Positions 20,337-30,794 of a stretch of DNA of 59,982 bases are shown here, piece after piece. The notes under the pieces are model-generated. The model searched no databases. It was not told where the DNA came from and saw nothing but the letters and a program-made list of their open reading frames with translations. The position numbers and the translations under genes are program-made. The first letter of the stretch is position 1, and each line of letters opens with the position of its first letter. Source of the stretch: Pseudaestuariivita rosea (lineage in GTDB: Bacteria; Pseudomonadota; Alphaproteobacteria; Rhodobacterales; Rhodobacteraceae); NCBI RefSeq assembly GCF_017592335.1, contig NZ_JACNMP010000021.1, positions 1-59,982 of the forward strand, in the 5' to 3' direction.

Positions 20337-21310
20337 ACAAGATCGAATTGCACCTGCATCTGGAAGGCGCTGCACCACCTGCCTTTATCCGTGGTTTAGC
20401 CCAGGAAAAGGGGATGCGGCTGGACGGCGTATTTGATGAAAACGGCCATTACGCGCACACAGATTTCGCGCATTTCTTGGAAGTTTACGAAGCCGCGACA
20501 GCAGCGCTGAAAACGCCCGAGGATTATCATCGCCTGACCCTAGCCGTTCTGGAAGAAAGTGCGAAACATGGCGTGATCTATTCCGAAACCTTCCTGTCAC
20601 CCGATTTCTGCGGGGGTGGCGATGTTGCGGCCTGGCGGGAATATCTGCAAGCCATTCAAGAGGCCGCAGATCAGGCGGAACGCACCCACGGCATCGTGCT
20701 GCGCGGGATTGTCACCTGCATCCGTCATTTCGGCCCGGATCAGGCCAAGCGCGCAGCCCTTTGTGCTGCGGAAACGGCAAGTGATTGGCTGGTGGGTTTT
20801 GGCATCGCGGGGGCTGAAACGGTCGGTGAACCCATTGATTTTGCCTACAGCTTCGACATGGCGCGCGAGGCGGATTTGCATCTGACCGCCCATGCCGGCG
20901 AATGGCGCGGACCAAAAGGGATCAGGGATACGATCCGTGATCTACGCGTCGAACGGATCGGCCACGGCGTTCGCGCGATTGAGGACCCCGCGCTGGTGGA
21001 TGAACTGGCCGAAAGTGAAATCGTGCTTGAGGTTTGCCCGGGGTCAAATGTGGCCCTTGGTGTGTATCCCGATTGGGCCAGCCACCCGATCGGAAAGTTG
21101 TATAGCGCAGGGGTCAAGGTGACGGTTTCGACCGACGATCCCCCGTTTTTCCATACCACGATGACCCACGAATATGATCGCCTGGCCGAAACTTTTGGCT
21201 GGGATGACGGCGTGTTTCTTGAGCTGAACAAAACCGCGTTGCAGGCGGCCTTTTGTCGTGATGATCTGAAAACCGACCTGATGAAAAGACTGGAGCCGCC
21301 CGATGTCTGA
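20333..21310 (+). CDS. add: Adenosine deaminase
   Basis: A 325-residue TIM-barrel deaminase. Zinc ligands are in ELHLHLEGA, in LTAHAGEW, and in STDDPPFF; the catalytic Glu region is [11 protein letters not shown] and the active-site His is in ERIGHGVRA. It converts adenosine or deoxyadenosine to the inosine form for DeoD. It overlaps deoB and upp by a few nucleotides. Adenine deaminase of the same family is an alternative; the operon favours the nucleoside. Confidence 0.9.
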   Translation: MNKIELHLHLEGAAPPAFIRGLAQEKGMRLDGVFDENGHYAHTDFAHFLEVYEAATAALKTPEDYHRLTLAVLEESAKHGVIYSETFLSPDFCGGGDVAAWREYLQAIQEAADQAERTHGIVLRGIVTCIRHFGPDQAKRAALCAAETASDWLVGFGIAGAETVGEPIDFAYSFDMAREADLHLTAHAGEWRGPKGIRDTIRDLRVERIGHGVRAIEDPALVDELAESEIVLEVCPGSNVALGVYPDWASHPIGKLYSAGVKVTVSTDDPPFFHTTMTHEYDRLAETFGWDDGVFLELNKTALQAAFCRDDLKTDLMKRLEPPDV

Positions 21311-21935
21311 CCACCTGACCGTTGTCACCCACCCGCTGGTGCAACACAAACTGACGCTGATGCGGCGACGCGAAACCTCAACAGCTGAATTCCGGCGCCT
21401 TTTGCGCGAAATCAGCCAGCTTCTGGCCTATGAGATCACGCGCGAACTGCCCTTGGCGCATCGCACGATTGAAACCCCGTTGACCGAGATGGAAGCGCCT
21501 GTTTTAGCAGGTAAAAAGCTGGCGCTGGTGTCGATCCTGCGGGCCGGTAACGGGCTGTTGGATGGTGTTCTGGAACTTATCCCGTCAGCGCGCGTGGGGT
21601 TCGTGGGGCTTTACCGCGATGAAGAGACTTTGCAGCCGGTTCAGTACTACTGCAAATTGCCTGATGCGCTGGAAGACCGTCTGGTGATCGCCGTTGACCC
21701 GATGCTGGCCACCGGCAATTCATCGGCCGCCGCGGTCGATCTGATGAAACAGGCGGGGGCCACGAACATCCGTTTCATGTGCCTTCTGGCCGCGCCCGAA
21801 GGCGTCGCCCGCATGAAAGAGGCGCACCCCGACGTACCAATCGTCACCGCCGCACTGGACAAGAAGCTGAATGATAAAGGGTACATCGTGCCCGGCCTGG
21901 GGGACGCCGGGGATCGGATGTTTGGGACGAAGTAG
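21303..21935 (+). CDS. upp: Uracil phosphoribosyltransferase
   Basis: A 210-residue enzyme joining uracil and PRPP to [21 protein letters not shown] opens the protein; the PRPP loop is [18 protein letters not shown], and the uracil-binding end is [18 protein letters not shown]. It ends the salvage operon and recovers the uracil released by cdd plus deoA. A short GC hairpin overlaps and follows its stop, without a T-run. Confidence 0.96.
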   Translation: MSDHLTVVTHPLVQHKLTLMRRRETSTAEFRRLLREISQLLAYEITRELPLAHRTIETPLTEMEAPVLAGKKLALVSILRAGNGLLDGVLELIPSARVGFVGLYRDEETLQPVQYYCKLPDALEDRLVIAVDPMLATGNSSAAAVDLMKQAGATNIRFMCLLAAPEGVARMKEAHPDVPIVTAALDKKLNDKGYIVPGLGDAGDRMFGTK

Positions 21936-21989
21936 CAGCTTCGCCCCGTTCATAGCAAGTGTCGGCCCGGACTCGCAGTTCGTGTAAAA

Positions 21990-22724
21990 TCACAACTGAA
22001 AATGAATGTGATCGTCGTGCCGTGCGGCGAGGCAGCCTTGGAAGCGGATTTTGGGGGATGTCAGGCCAAGGCTGATTTTCAGGTGCGGTTCCAGCAGGAT
22101 TTTTGACACTCGCGGATCGGCGGCCAGCCATTCCAATGCGGCTTTTGTGCGCTCGGCATCAAACGTGGCCTCACGCCACAGTGGCTTTAGCCAGCCCATG
22201 TCCCATCTCAGGGTCGGCCAGACAGGACGGCAGTTGGTCGCGCCATCCTCAAACGCGAAGTATCCGATGGTTGAGGGCGGGCGGTTGTCCGCATAATAAA
22301 ATGCCAGGTCCAGTTTTTCGCCGTCATCATGGCTTAGGTGCGGGGCCAGCGGGAAGCCGTCAAAGAATGGAAAGCTGCCGTCCAGGGTCAGCGTCTGCGC
22401 GCCGGGAAAACGGGCGGCCATGTGACCCGCCAGATCATTCGCCACATCGGCCATCTCAGGGGTGACATAGTGCCTGTTTAACGCGCAATAGATCGGGCTG
22501 GCCGAGGTCAGTGCCGCATCACCAAAGCAGCGTAAAGGCTGGCGTCCGAACTGGGGTGCGATGAAGGCCGCGCCAATACTCAGCGCTGTATAGATGACCA
22601 GAAATGCCAGCAGTCGGCGCCGTATCAGCAGTGCAAGCAGCCAGGCGATACCACCGATCTGGGTCACAATCGTCAGAACCGCCACGATCAGAATGTGGCC
22701 GATGATCCGTATGACCCACCTCAT
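21990..22724 (-). CDS. Membrane-anchored protein with MepA/peptidase-M15-like end
   Basis: A 244-residue protein. Two hydrophobic segments at residues 5-35 and 37-57 are followed by an extracytoplasmic domain. The last residues [15 protein letters not shown] resemble the metal-binding HDDHIH motif of penicillin-insensitive murein endopeptidases and M15-type peptidases, and [29 protein letters not shown] supplies an earlier His/Asp pair. A zinc peptidoglycan hydrolase is therefore possible. It overlaps the methyltransferase gene by 4 nt. The activity is not established. Confidence 0.7.
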   Translation of the reverse strand: MRWVIRIIGHILIVAVLTIVTQIGGIAWLLALLIRRRLLAFLVIYTALSIGAAFIAPQFGRQPLRCFGDAALTSASPIYCALNRHYVTPEMADVANDLAGHMAARFPGAQTLTLDGSFPFFDGFPLAPHLSHDDGEKLDLAFYYADNRPPSTIGYFAFEDGATNCRPVWPTLRWDMGWLKPLWREATFDAERTKAALEWLAADPRVSKILLEPHLKISLGLTSPKIRFQGCLAARHDDHIHFQL

Positions 22725-23476
22725 TGGCGTGACGCGGGCTTGGGGCTGGGGCTGGTCAGACCGTCCAGTGCCTCAAGTGGGCGGGAAACGGCGGCGGGCA
22801 ATCCCGGTTTGCGGGGGGCATAGACCTGTTTGCTGACCTCGACCATCAGAATGCCGCCCGCGGCCAGAATAGGAATACGTTGACCGGCACCTTCCCAGAA
22901 CCATGCCGTCTTGCGCCAGAATTTGCGTTCGGTCGGGGGCTGATACAGCGCCGATACCGAATGTTCGATCGCAAAAGAATGGCGCTTTAACTGTGCCTCA
23001 AGCTGGCCCAGTGAATAGGGCCTGCCATAGCCGAAAGGCGTGCGGTCACTGCGCGACCAAAGCCCTGCGCGGTTGGGCACGACAAAGATCGCACGCCCAC
23101 CCGGACCAAGGCAGCGAAAGCATTCATCCAGCAAGGCCGAGGGCTGTTCGCAGGTTTCCAACCCATGCAACAGGACCAGCTTATCGATTTGACCGGTCTG
23201 GATCGGCCAATGGATTTCTTCGCACAGCACGCTGACATTTTCCTGCCCGCCAGGCCATGGCATCACACCCTGCGGCCCCGGCATCAGGCAGAGCACCCGA
23301 CGCGCATCACCCAGGTAGGGGCGCAGCAGCGGCGCGGCAAAGCCAAAGCCCGCGACGGTCTGGCCGTGCGCCTCGGGCCAGAAATGTGTCAGATGGTTGC
23401 GCAGAACCGTCTGTGTGGCGCGGCCCAACTGGCTGCGATAGTAGAAAGATTTCAGATCCTGCACATCAAGATGCAT
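22721..23476 (-). CDS. SAM-dependent methyltransferase (type 11)
   Basis: A 251-residue class I methyltransferase-like protein. The first part, [24 protein letters not shown], is the SAM-binding region with a weak GxGx[41 protein letters not shown] is the characteristic later part. The start [15 protein letters not shown] at 23476 leaves a 62-bp divergent interval to gloB. This protein beside gloB is an arrangement I recall from other roseobacters. The substrate is unknown. Confidence 0.8.
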   Translation of the reverse strand: MHLDVQDLKSFYYRSQLGRATQTVLRNHLTHFWPEAHGQTVAGFGFAAPLLRPYLGDARRVLCLMPGPQGVMPWPGGQENVSVLCEEIHWPIQTGQIDKLVLLHGLETCEQPSALLDECFRCLGPGGRAIFVVPNRAGLWSRSDRTPFGYGRPYSLGQLEAQLKRHSFAIEHSVSALYQPPTERKFWRKTAWFWEGAGQRIPILAAGGILMVEVSKQVYAPRKPGLPAAVSRPLEALDGLTSPSPKPASRQ

Positions 23477-23538
23477 TGCAAGCGTCTCATATATTGGGCA
23501 CCCTTGGGGCAACCTTATCAGTTGAAAAAGGAAAGGCC

Positions 23539-24306
23539 ATGCCTCTTGAGATTCTGACCGTTCCCTGTCGCACTGATAACTACGCCTTTTTGATCCATAA
23601 TCCGGATACGGATGAAACAGCACTGGTTGACGCGCCTGAACTGGCCCCGATTGAGGCTGCGCTGGAAAAACACGGCTGGACCCTGACGGATTTGCTGATC
23701 ACCCATCATCACTATGATCATGTCGAGGCCGTCCAACCACTGCGCCAAACCTATAACTGCAAGGTCATCGGGGCGCGGGCGGATGTTGAACGTCTGCCGC
23801 GTCTGGACCACGGGGTTGAAGACGGCGACACATTGACCATCTGTGGTGCGCAGTGTCAGGTGATGGATGTATCCGGTCACACCCTGGGGCATCTGGCTTT
23901 TTATTTCCCCTCGTCCGATGCTGTTTTCACCGCAGACAGTCTGATGGCTCTTGGATGTGGCCGCTTGTTCGAAGGAACGCCGGAACAGATGTGGACCAGC
24001 CTGTCGAAACTGAAAGCGCTGCCACCTGAAACGATGGTCTATTCCGGTCACGAATATACGCAGGCCAACGCAAAATTCGCGCTGACTATTGAACCGGACA
24101 ACGCAGCCCTTATATCCCGTGTCGAACAGATCGCCGATTTGCGACGTCAGAACATCCCAACCGTCCCATCCCGTCTGTCAGATGAACTTGAGACAAACCC
24201 CTTTTTGCGGGCGGACTTGCCCGTCGTACAGGATGCCATACATATGAAAGAACAAGGCGCGGCGCAGGTTTTTGCCGAAATCCGTCGGCAAAAAGACAAT
24301 TTCTGA
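23539..24306 (+). CDS. gloB: Hydroxyacylglutathione hydrolase (glyoxalase II)
   Basis: A 255-residue metallo-beta-lactamase-fold enzyme hydrolysing S-D-lactoylglutathione in methylglyoxal detoxification. The metal motif is [12 protein letters not shown]; further ligands are in [19 protein letters not shown] and [10 protein letters not shown]. The C-terminal substrate domain ends [21 protein letters not shown] lies upstream of the ATG; the frame is open upstream but overlaps the methyltransferase gene. Confidence 0.95.
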   Translation: MPLEILTVPCRTDNYAFLIHNPDTDETALVDAPELAPIEAALEKHGWTLTDLLITHHHYDHVEAVQPLRQTYNCKVIGARADVERLPRLDHGVEDGDTLTICGAQCQVMDVSGHTLGHLAFYFPSSDAVFTADSLMALGCGRLFEGTPEQMWTSLSKLKALPPETMVYSGHEYTQANAKFALTIEPDNAALISRVEQIADLRRQNIPTVPSRLSDELETNPFLRADLPVVQDAIHMKEQGAAQVFAEIRRQKDNF

Positions 24307-24508
24307 CATCTGACAGCGCTTATTCGCAGTTGACGCGACGGCATTGCCAAGAAAGCGGGCGTTTTTGCAAGCCTTGCCCAGAAAGTGATCCGCCGCGACG
24401 AAAAAACTCTTGAAGGTTTCGCAAAACAACCGAACCTTAACACTTAAGAGGCCACGGTCGTAACGGGGCCATGCCCCACCCCGACCCCGATCAGAGGAGC
24501 ACAGAACC

Positions 24509-26827
24509 GTGCCGTCATTCTCAAACACGCTGGAACAGGCTATTCATTCCGCACTGGCCCTGGCCAATGCCCGCAACCATGAACTGGCTACGCTGGAACA
24601 TCTTCTGTTGGCCCTGATTGACGAACCCGATGCGGCAAAAGTCATGCAGGCGTGCAGTGTTGACCTTGAATCACTGCGAAAAACACTGGTTGAGTTTATC
24701 GAAGATGACCTGTCGACTCTGGTGACGGACGTCGAGGGGTCCGAGGCTGTTCCGACGGCCGCGTTTCAACGTGTGATCCAACGGGCTGCCATTCATGTCC
24801 AAAGCTCGGGCCGGACCGAAGTGACCGGTGCCAATGTGCTGGTCGCCATTTTCGCCGAACGCGAATCAAATGCGGCCTACTTCCTGCAGGAACAGGATAT
24901 GACCCGCTATGATGCGGTCAATTTCATCGCTCACGGTGTGGCCAAGGACCCGTCCTTTGGCGAAGCGCGCCCCGTGACCGGTGCCACTGAACTGGAGGAA
25001 GAAGCCGCCGCACCCGAGGGCGAGGGCAAAGAATCAGCCTTGGCCAAGTATTGCGTCGATCTGAATGCCAAAGCCCGCAAAGGTGATGTTGACCCGCTGA
25101 TCGGTCGCGATCACGAGGTTGAGCGCTGCGTTCAGGTTCTGTGCCGTCGTCGCAAGAATAACCCGCTTCTGGTCGGTGATCCGGGCGTTGGTAAAACCGC
25201 CATTGCCGAAGGTCTGGCGCGCAAGATCGTGCAGGGCGAAACACCCGAGGTTCTGTCAAATGCCACGATTTATTCGCTTGATATGGGCGCATTGCTGGCC
25301 GGCACACGCTATCGCGGGGATTTCGAAGAACGTCTGAAAGCTGTGGTGACCGAACTGGAAAACCACCCTGACGCGGTGCTGTTTATCGATGAAATCCATA
25401 CTGTAATCGGTGCCGGTGCGACGTCGGGCGGGGCCATGGATGCCTCAAACCTGCTGAAACCTGCGTTGCAGGGCGGCAAACTGCGTTGCATGGGGTCGAC
25501 GACCTATAAGGAATTCCGCCAGCATTTCGAAAAAGACCGCGCCTTGTCGCGCCGGTTCCAGAAGATCGATGTGACCGAACCATCGGTTGAAGATGCGGTG
25601 AAGATTCTGAAGGGGTTAAAGCCCTATTTCGAAGATCACCACTCGATCAAATACACATCGGATGCGATCAAGACCGCTGTGGAACTATCGGCGCGTTATA
25701 TCAATGACCGCAAGCTGCCCGATAAAGCCATCGATGTGATTGACGAAGCGGGCGCCGCCCAGCATCTGGTCGCTGAATCGAAGCGCCGCAAAACCATCGG
25801 CGCGAAAGAGATCGAAGCGGTGGTTGCCAAAATCGCGCGTATCCCGCCCAAGAACGTGTCGAAAGACGATGCCGAAGTGCTGAAAGACCTGGAAGTCAGC
25901 CTGAAGCGCGTTGTCTTTGGTCAGGATCCCGCGATCGAGGCGCTCAGCAGCGCGATCAAACTGGCTCGTGCGGGTCTGCGCGAACCTGAAAAACCCATCG
26001 GCAACTATCTGTTCGCTGGTCCAACTGGCGTGGGTAAAACCGAGGTCGCAAAGCAATTGGCCGATACCCTGGGTGTCGAACTGCTGCGCTTCGATATGTC
26101 GGAGTATATGGAGAAGCACGCTGTCAGCCGTCTGATCGGTGCCCCCCCCGGCTATGTTGGCTTTGATCAGGGTGGTCTGCTGACCGACGGTGTCGACCAA
26201 CACCCGCACTGTGTGTTGTTGCTGGATGAGATCGAAAAAGCGCATCCGGATGTCTTCAACATCCTGCTGCAGGTCATGGACCACGGCACGTTGACCGATC
26301 ACAATGGCCGGTCCGTCGATTTCCGCAATGTGATCCTGATCATGACGTCGAATGCCGGCGCCGCGGAACAGGCAAAAGCTGCGATCGGCTTTGGTCGTGA
26401 CCGTCGCGAAGGTGAAGATACAGCCGCGATCGAACGCACTTTCACGCCTGAATTCCGCAACCGTCTGGACGCCGTAATCAGCTTTGCGCCACTGCCGAAA
26501 GAGGTCATTCTGCAGGTTGTCGAAAAATTCGTTCTGCAGCTTGAGGCCCAGTTGATGGACCGCAACGTGACGATCGAGCTGTCGACAGAGGCCGCAGCAT
26601 GGCTGGGCGACAAGGGTTATGATGATAAAATGGGCGCGCGCCCCTTGGGCCGCGTGATCCAGGAAAACATCAAGAAACCTCTGGCCGAAGAACTGTTGTT
26701 CGGCAAACTGGCCAAAGGCGGTGTCGTCAAGGTCGGCATCAAGGATGGCGAGCTGGACCTTCAAATCGAAGAACCCGGCAACCCGCGGCTATCATCCAAA
26801 AAGCCGCCGCTGTTGACGGCTGACTAA
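24509..26827 (+). CDS. clpA: ATP-dependent Clp protease ATPase ClpA
   Basis: A 772-residue AAA+ unfoldase, normal length. The N-domain begins [36 protein letters not shown]1 Walker A is GDPGVGKTA and D2 Walker A is GPTGVGKTE; the ClpP-docking IGF loop is AAIGFGRD. The start is GTG with GAGGAG 9 nt upstream. No clpS or clpP is next to it, although clpS often precedes clpA in this order. A 202-nt leader without a credible gene precedes it. A strong terminator follows at 26850. Confidence 0.97.
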   Translation: MPSFSNTLEQAIHSALALANARNHELATLEHLLLALIDEPDAAKVMQACSVDLESLRKTLVEFIEDDLSTLVTDVEGSEAVPTAAFQRVIQRAAIHVQSSGRTEVTGANVLVAIFAERESNAAYFLQEQDMTRYDAVNFIAHGVAKDPSFGEARPVTGATELEEEAAAPEGEGKESALAKYCVDLNAKARKGDVDPLIGRDHEVERCVQVLCRRRKNNPLLVGDPGVGKTAIAEGLARKIVQGETPEVLSNATIYSLDMGALLAGTRYRGDFEERLKAVVTELENHPDAVLFIDEIHTVIGAGATSGGAMDASNLLKPALQGGKLRCMGSTTYKEFRQHFEKDRALSRRFQKIDVTEPSVEDAVKILKGLKPYFEDHHSIKYTSDAIKTAVELSARYINDRKLPDKAIDVIDEAGAAQHLVAESKRRKTIGAKEIEAVVAKIARIPPKNVSKDDAEVLKDLEVSLKRVVFGQDPAIEALSSAIKLARAGLREPEKPIGNYLFAGPTGVGKTEVAKQLADTLGVELLRFDMSEYMEKHAVSRLIGAPPGYVGFDQGGLLTDGVDQHPHCVLLLDEIEKAHPDVFNILLQVMDHGTLTDHNGRSVDFRNVILIMTSNAGAAEQAKAAIGFGRDRREGEDTAAIERTFTPEFRNRLDAVISFAPLPKEVILQVVEKFVLQLEAQLMDRNVTIELSTEAAAWLGDKGYDDKMGARPLGRVIQENIKKPLAEELLFGKLAKGGVVKVGIKDGELDLQIEEPGNPRLSSKKPPLLTAD

Positions 26828-26849
26828 GTCAGATAAAAATTGATCAGAG

Positions 26850-26877
26850 GCCCCGGAGTAAATCCGGGGCTTTTTTT
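26850..26877 (+). terminator. Rho-independent terminator of clpA
   Basis: GCCCCGGA and TCCGGGGC form a perfect 8-bp stem with loop GTAAA, followed directly by seven T. It begins 22 nt after the clpA stop. Confidence 0.95.
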
Positions 26878-26950
26878 ATGTTGTGGAAGTCGCTGACAAT
26901 AGCCTGATAAGTAAAGGCCGCAGACTGACGGGCATCGTGGGATAAGCACA

Positions 26951-27493
26951 TTGCATACAATAGAAATTTCCGGTTGGACGCTTTGGATACAGGATAAAGA
27001 ATTGCCAGATCTATATCCTGACTATCTTAAACACGCGCGTTTCATTGATCAGATCGATATCCATAATCCAGCAGGCCAGTTTTTCTTTCTTGCAATATCT
27101 AATGTCGAAGCTGCCAGCGATTGGCCTTCGACAGTCATTGTCCAAAAATATCAAAATGAATGGGGGGCAACGCCAGGCATTTTAATTGTTCCAGAAACCA
27201 ATATTCTTTTCATAGGGGCCGGGGATCGTTTGCTTTGCTACGACATCGGCAAGCAAAAACGCCTTTGGGAAGATAGCTGTGATCTTTGTTTTTGGGAACT
27301 GCATAGGTCGGGCCCATACGTCTTGATGTCCGCAGAATTAGAATTTGGCGTATGGACCATAGAAGGCGAAAAACTCTGGTCGACATTCGTTGAGCCACCG
27401 TGGAGCTATAAGGTGTCAGGCGATATCGTTGCGTTGGACGTGATGGGGAATACCCGCTTGCTCAATCTGTCTGATGGGTCATCAGCAAAATAG
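26951..27493 (+). CDS. Hypothetical protein, beta-propeller-like
   Basis: A 180-residue protein from a TTG at 26951 (no clear ribosome site). It is rich in Trp and aromatic residues and shows repeated short beta-strand patterns such as LFIGAGDRLLCYDIGKQKRLW and FGVWTIEGEKLW, as in PQQ/WD-type propeller blades. There is no signal peptide or membrane segment. Base composition is clearly more AT-rich than in clpA on its left or the OmpA-like gene on its right, so it may be a later arrival. No family is recognised. Confidence 0.6.
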   Translation: MHTIEISGWTLWIQDKELPDLYPDYLKHARFIDQIDIHNPAGQFFFLAISNVEAASDWPSTVIVQKYQNEWGATPGILIVPETNILFIGAGDRLLCYDIGKQKRLWEDSCDLCFWELHRSGPYVLMSAELEFGVWTIEGEKLWSTFVEPPWSYKVSGDIVALDVMGNTRLLNLSDGSSAK

Positions 27494-27535
27494 TTACCGC
27501 TGCTTAGTCAATCCCCAAGCGCCACTTGCCCAAAT

Positions 27536-28990
27536 CTACTTCTCAGTAAACTTCAGCTCAATCCGGCGGTTCTGGGCGCGGGCGGCGGGGGTGTTGGCGG
27601 GGTTGATGGGTTGGTATTCACCGAAACCGTTTGCGGACAGGCGATTGGGCGGGATGCCCAGGTTTTCGGACATCAGCCGAACGACCGACAGCGCGCGGGC
27701 CTGGCTAAGCTCCCAGTTGTCCTCAAAGGCGCTGCTGACCGATATGGGCACGTTGTCGGTGTGGCCGTCGACCTGCAGCACCCAGTCGATATCTGTCGGG
27801 ATTTCATCAGAAATCGTCCGCAAAAGACGTGCGACATTCGCAATCTCAGACCGTCCCGCGGGCGACAGACGCGCGCTGCCGGGGGGGAACAGAACCTCGG
27901 ACGAAAAGACAAAGCGGTCACCGACGATCCGCACACCTTCCTGCGTGCCGATCAGATCGCGCATGCGGCCAAAGAATTCAGACCGATAGCGTTCAAGGTT
28001 CTGCGCTTCGGCTTCAAGCCGTCTACGCTCGGCCTCTTCCAGCTCACGCCGACGACGTTCTTCGGATGCGGCGCGAGCCAGTGCGGCGTTCAACTGATTT
28101 CCAAGCGCCTCGATCTGGACATTCGCCTGTAGATCTGCCTCGGCCGAGGCATCGATGATGTTCTGCAGCGTCGACATTTGTTCCCGCAGGGCAGCAAGTT
28201 GCCGGTTCATCAAGGTAAGCTTGCGCTGATCTTCGGCGGACTGCGCCTCGGTTTCCGACAGACGATCATTCGCAACGGCCAGCAACGCCTCTCGCCGATC
28301 CAACTCGGATTGCACCTCTTCTTCGGCATTGCGCGCGGCGGCCAGCAAGGTCAGCGTTTCCTCGGCCCGCCTGCGTTCTTCCTCAAGCGAAAGGGTCATG
28401 GCGGTCAGCTCATCTTCGGCGCCTTCCAGTCGTTCCCGCAACGCCGCGGCGGCGGCTGCATCGGCCAGACGTGCGGCTTCGGCATCAGACAATGCCTCTT
28501 GCGTGGATTGCAGATCGCCTTCCAGATTGGCGATCAAGGCCTCTAACGCCTCGCGCCGGGCCGCAGCTAGACGCGCGGCCTCTTGTCCCGCATCGATTTC
28601 TTCCTGTGCGGCCACCAGCGCGCCGGTCAGTTCATCCCGTTCCGACAACAGTCCCGCGACGCGTGCCTCAAACGACGTGATCTGACCCTGCGCCGTTTCC
28701 AAAGCATCCTGCGTATCTGCCAATGTAGTCGTCAAAAGCCCAAGCTGATTTTCCAGATCCTCGGTCCGGGTGCGTTCCACCCCAAGGGCGTCGGACAGGC
28801 TGATCACTTCACTTGCCAGTTCGTTCAGCTCACTTTCCTGACCGCTGATCGTTTCGCGCAGCATGAATTGCACGATCATAAAGATCGTAAGAACAAACAT
28901 CAGTACCAGCAAAAGCGCGGTCATCGCGTCCACAAACCCCGGCCAGATCGAGGCCTGGAACCGCTGTCCGGTACGCCGTGACAGGGCCAT
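27536..28990 (-). CDS. MotB/OmpA-like peptidoglycan-binding protein with long coiled coil
   Basis: A 484-residue protein. One N-terminal membrane segment follows WPGFVDAMTALLLVLMFVLTIF, a MotB/ExbD-like helix with an Asp (FVDAMTAL) fit for proton flow. About 250 residues of Ala/Glu/Arg-rich coiled coil come next. The C-terminal OmpA domain has QVDGHTDNVPI and NRRIELKF for peptidoglycan binding. It directly abuts the ExbB-like gene upstream. The pair resembles a proton-driven stator that links inner membrane to cell wall, but no flagellar or Tol genes are near. Confidence 0.85.
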   Translation of the reverse strand: MALSRRTGQRFQASIWPGFVDAMTALLLVLMFVLTIFMIVQFMLRETISGQESELNELASEVISLSDALGVERTRTEDLENQLGLLTTTLADTQDALETAQGQITSFEARVAGLLSERDELTGALVAAQEEIDAGQEAARLAAARREALEALIANLEGDLQSTQEALSDAEAARLADAAAAAALRERLEGAEDELTAMTLSLEEERRRAEETLTLLAAARNAEEEVQSELDRREALLAVANDRLSETEAQSAEDQRKLTLMNRQLAALREQMSTLQNIIDASAEADLQANVQIEALGNQLNAALARAASEERRRRELEEAERRRLEAEAQNLERYRSEFFGRMRDLIGTQEGVRIVGDRFVFSSEVLFPPGSARLSPAGRSEIANVARLLRTISDEIPTDIDWVLQVDGHTDNVPISVSSAFEDNWELSQARALSVVRLMSENLGIPPNRLSANGFGEYQPINPANTPAARAQNRRIELKFTEK

Positions 28991-30130
28991 CTAGCTGCGC
29001 TCGCCTTGGGCGGCCTTGCGGATGGTCTGGGTCAGATTGGCCAGATCGCCGCGCAGATCGATCATGGATTCCTGACGACCGCTTGACAGCTCTTCCAGGA
29101 TTTTCAGCAGATGCGTATCGATGGACCGCAGACGCATGCGGGCTTCGGTATCAAGCCCATCGCCATCTGTGCCCTCTTCCAGTTTGGCCAGCAGGGTGGC
29201 CTGCACAAGATTGTCGCTATCGACATGACTGGCCAATGCCTCAACTGCGTCGGCCAGCCGGTTCAGTTTATCATCCAGCGCGATCCGTCGTTCTTCGGAC
29301 GCGGCAAAGACGGCTTGCATGTGTTCCATCTGTTCCGACATCGAATCCAGCACACCCGCCATGAAATTCTGTTCAGACCCGCTGTCGCCATCGCCAGCCG
29401 AAAATCCAACGCGGGTAAAGGTCGACAACCATTCCTCAAGCTCGCGGTAAAAGCGGTTCTGACCGTGACTTGCGAACAGCTCCAGCAAACCGACAATCAA
29501 CGACCCCGCCAGCCCCAACAGGGACGAGGCAAAGGCAACGCCCATGCCGCCCAACTGCGCCTCAAGCCCGCCCATCAGGCGCGAAAAGATCTCAACCCCG
29601 CCTTCGCCTTCCTGCGGGGCCAGCGACCGGATGGTCTCAACCACCGCAGGCACCGTGGTCGCAAGGCCATAGAACGTGCCCAGCAGGCCCAGAAAAATCA
29701 GCAGATTAACGATATATCGCGTGATTTCACGGACTTCGTCGATCCGTGTCGCCACCGAATCCAGCAGCGACCGCGTCGACATCGCCGACACTTTCATATT
29801 CACCCCACGACTGCGCAGCATGGCGGCCACGGGCGCCAGCAATTGCGGCGGCGTCGTGATTTCATGGCCCGTACGGTGGGCGGCAAATCCTTCGATCCAG
29901 GCGATCGAGGATGACAATTGAAATACCTGCCAGAAACAGGCAAAGACCCCTATGACAAAAACCAGAAAGATAAAGCCGTTCAGATAGGGATTGGCCAGAA
30001 AAACCGGCGCAACACTGGGATAGGCCAGATAAGCACCTGCGCCCACAAGCCCAAGGGTCACCAGCATCAGAAAGATCTGGCGGATCGGGCGGGAAAAATA
30101 CGGCTCGGCCTCGCGGTCGGTGATGTCCAT
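28991..30130 (-). CDS. MotA/TolQ/ExbB-family proton-channel protein
   Basis: A 379-residue inner-membrane protein with four hydrophobic segments near residues 15-45, 50-75, 135-160 and 195-220. The last two (LLIFLGLLGTFYGLATTVPAV and GMGVAFASSLLGLAGSLIVGLL) carry the MotA/ExbB core pattern. The C-terminal 150 residues are cytoplasmic and helical. The stop is directly followed by the ATG of the OmpA-like partner. Function as a stator or energy coupler is inferred from the family and the pair. Confidence 0.85.
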   Translation of the reverse strand: MDITDREAEPYFSRPIRQIFLMLVTLGLVGAGAYLAYPSVAPVFLANPYLNGFIFLVFVIGVFACFWQVFQLSSSIAWIEGFAAHRTGHEITTPPQLLAPVAAMLRSRGVNMKVSAMSTRSLLDSVATRIDEVREITRYIVNLLIFLGLLGTFYGLATTVPAVVETIRSLAPQEGEGGVEIFSRLMGGLEAQLGGMGVAFASSLLGLAGSLIVGLLELFASHGQNRFYRELEEWLSTFTRVGFSAGDGDSGSEQNFMAGVLDSMSEQMEHMQAVFAASEERRIALDDKLNRLADAVEALASHVDSDNLVQATLLAKLEEGTDGDGLDTEARMRLRSIDTHLLKILEELSSGRQESMIDLRGDLANLTQTIRKAAQGERS

Positions 30131-30201
30131 GTGGACTTATCCTGACACAGTTTCTTCTTTCGCCTTAACCTACGCCAGCCATGCGGCTTCGCCAAGCACT
30201 A

Positions 30202-30729
30202 TCAGACCAATGCACGCACACGTTGTGACAACCATGTCAGGTCCGTGTCTTCTATGCCCAATTCGGTCAAATGTGCTGCTGTATTGAACAGATATTCGGT
30301 GTTTGGCCCCCGCCCGCCGACGGCAGTGGCAATAATCCGCGCTTGTTCCTCCAGCGCCAGTCCGCCGCAATATTGCACGTGATGCGGATCAACCACATAG
30401 CTGACCGCCTGCACATGGCGCCGATCACGCAGTTGTAAATCAAGTGTTTTTTCCACATAGGCAGACGAAATCAGTTCACGTTCCCGCAGATAATCCAACG
30501 TCTGGTCAGCTTGATCGTCCGGCACCCGCAGGGCCAGTCCGTCGCATGTCGCATCCTTCAGCGCATCCAGCGCCAGAACCAGCCCCGGCTTTTCGACAGT
30601 GCCGCGATGATGGATCGACCGCATGCAGAATGACCTGTGAAATCCGTGCAGAGTGGCAATGACCCGTTCATCCACATCAAAACCGGGGTTCCACATCAGC
30701 GACCCATAGCCGAAAACCCACAATGTCAT
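30202..30729 (-). CDS. ChaC-like gamma-glutamylcyclotransferase
   Basis: A 175-residue protein from the ATG at 30729. LWVFGYGSLMWNPGF contains the YGSL substrate loop. YLREREL holds the expected catalytic Glu, and YVVDPHHVQYCGGL and GPNTEYLFNTAAHLTELG are typical later blocks. The family releases 5-oxoproline from glutathione. An upstream frame (to 30768) lacks family similarity and was left out. It is divergent from the DUF2125 gene by 65 bp. Confidence 0.88.
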   Translation of the reverse strand: MTLWVFGYGSLMWNPGFDVDERVIATLHGFHRSFCMRSIHHRGTVEKPGLVLALDALKDATCDGLALRVPDDQADQTLDYLRERELISSAYVEKTLDLQLRDRRHVQAVSYVVDPHHVQYCGGLALEEQARIIATAVGGRGPNTEYLFNTAAHLTELGIEDTDLTWLSQRVRALV

Positions 30730-30794
30730 ATTTTCTGGTCCCGATCCATTTGGGTCTATAAACACCAAAGGGGTTGAATACGAAAGGGGCCAAA

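Noticed and set aside
24340-24448. Short frame reading IAKKAGVFASLAQKVIRRDEK upstream of clpA
   Set aside because: It lacks a start codon with a ribosome site and does not resemble ClpS.
25685-26764. 359-codon open frame opposite clpA
   Set aside because: Shadow of the well-conserved ClpA D2 region.
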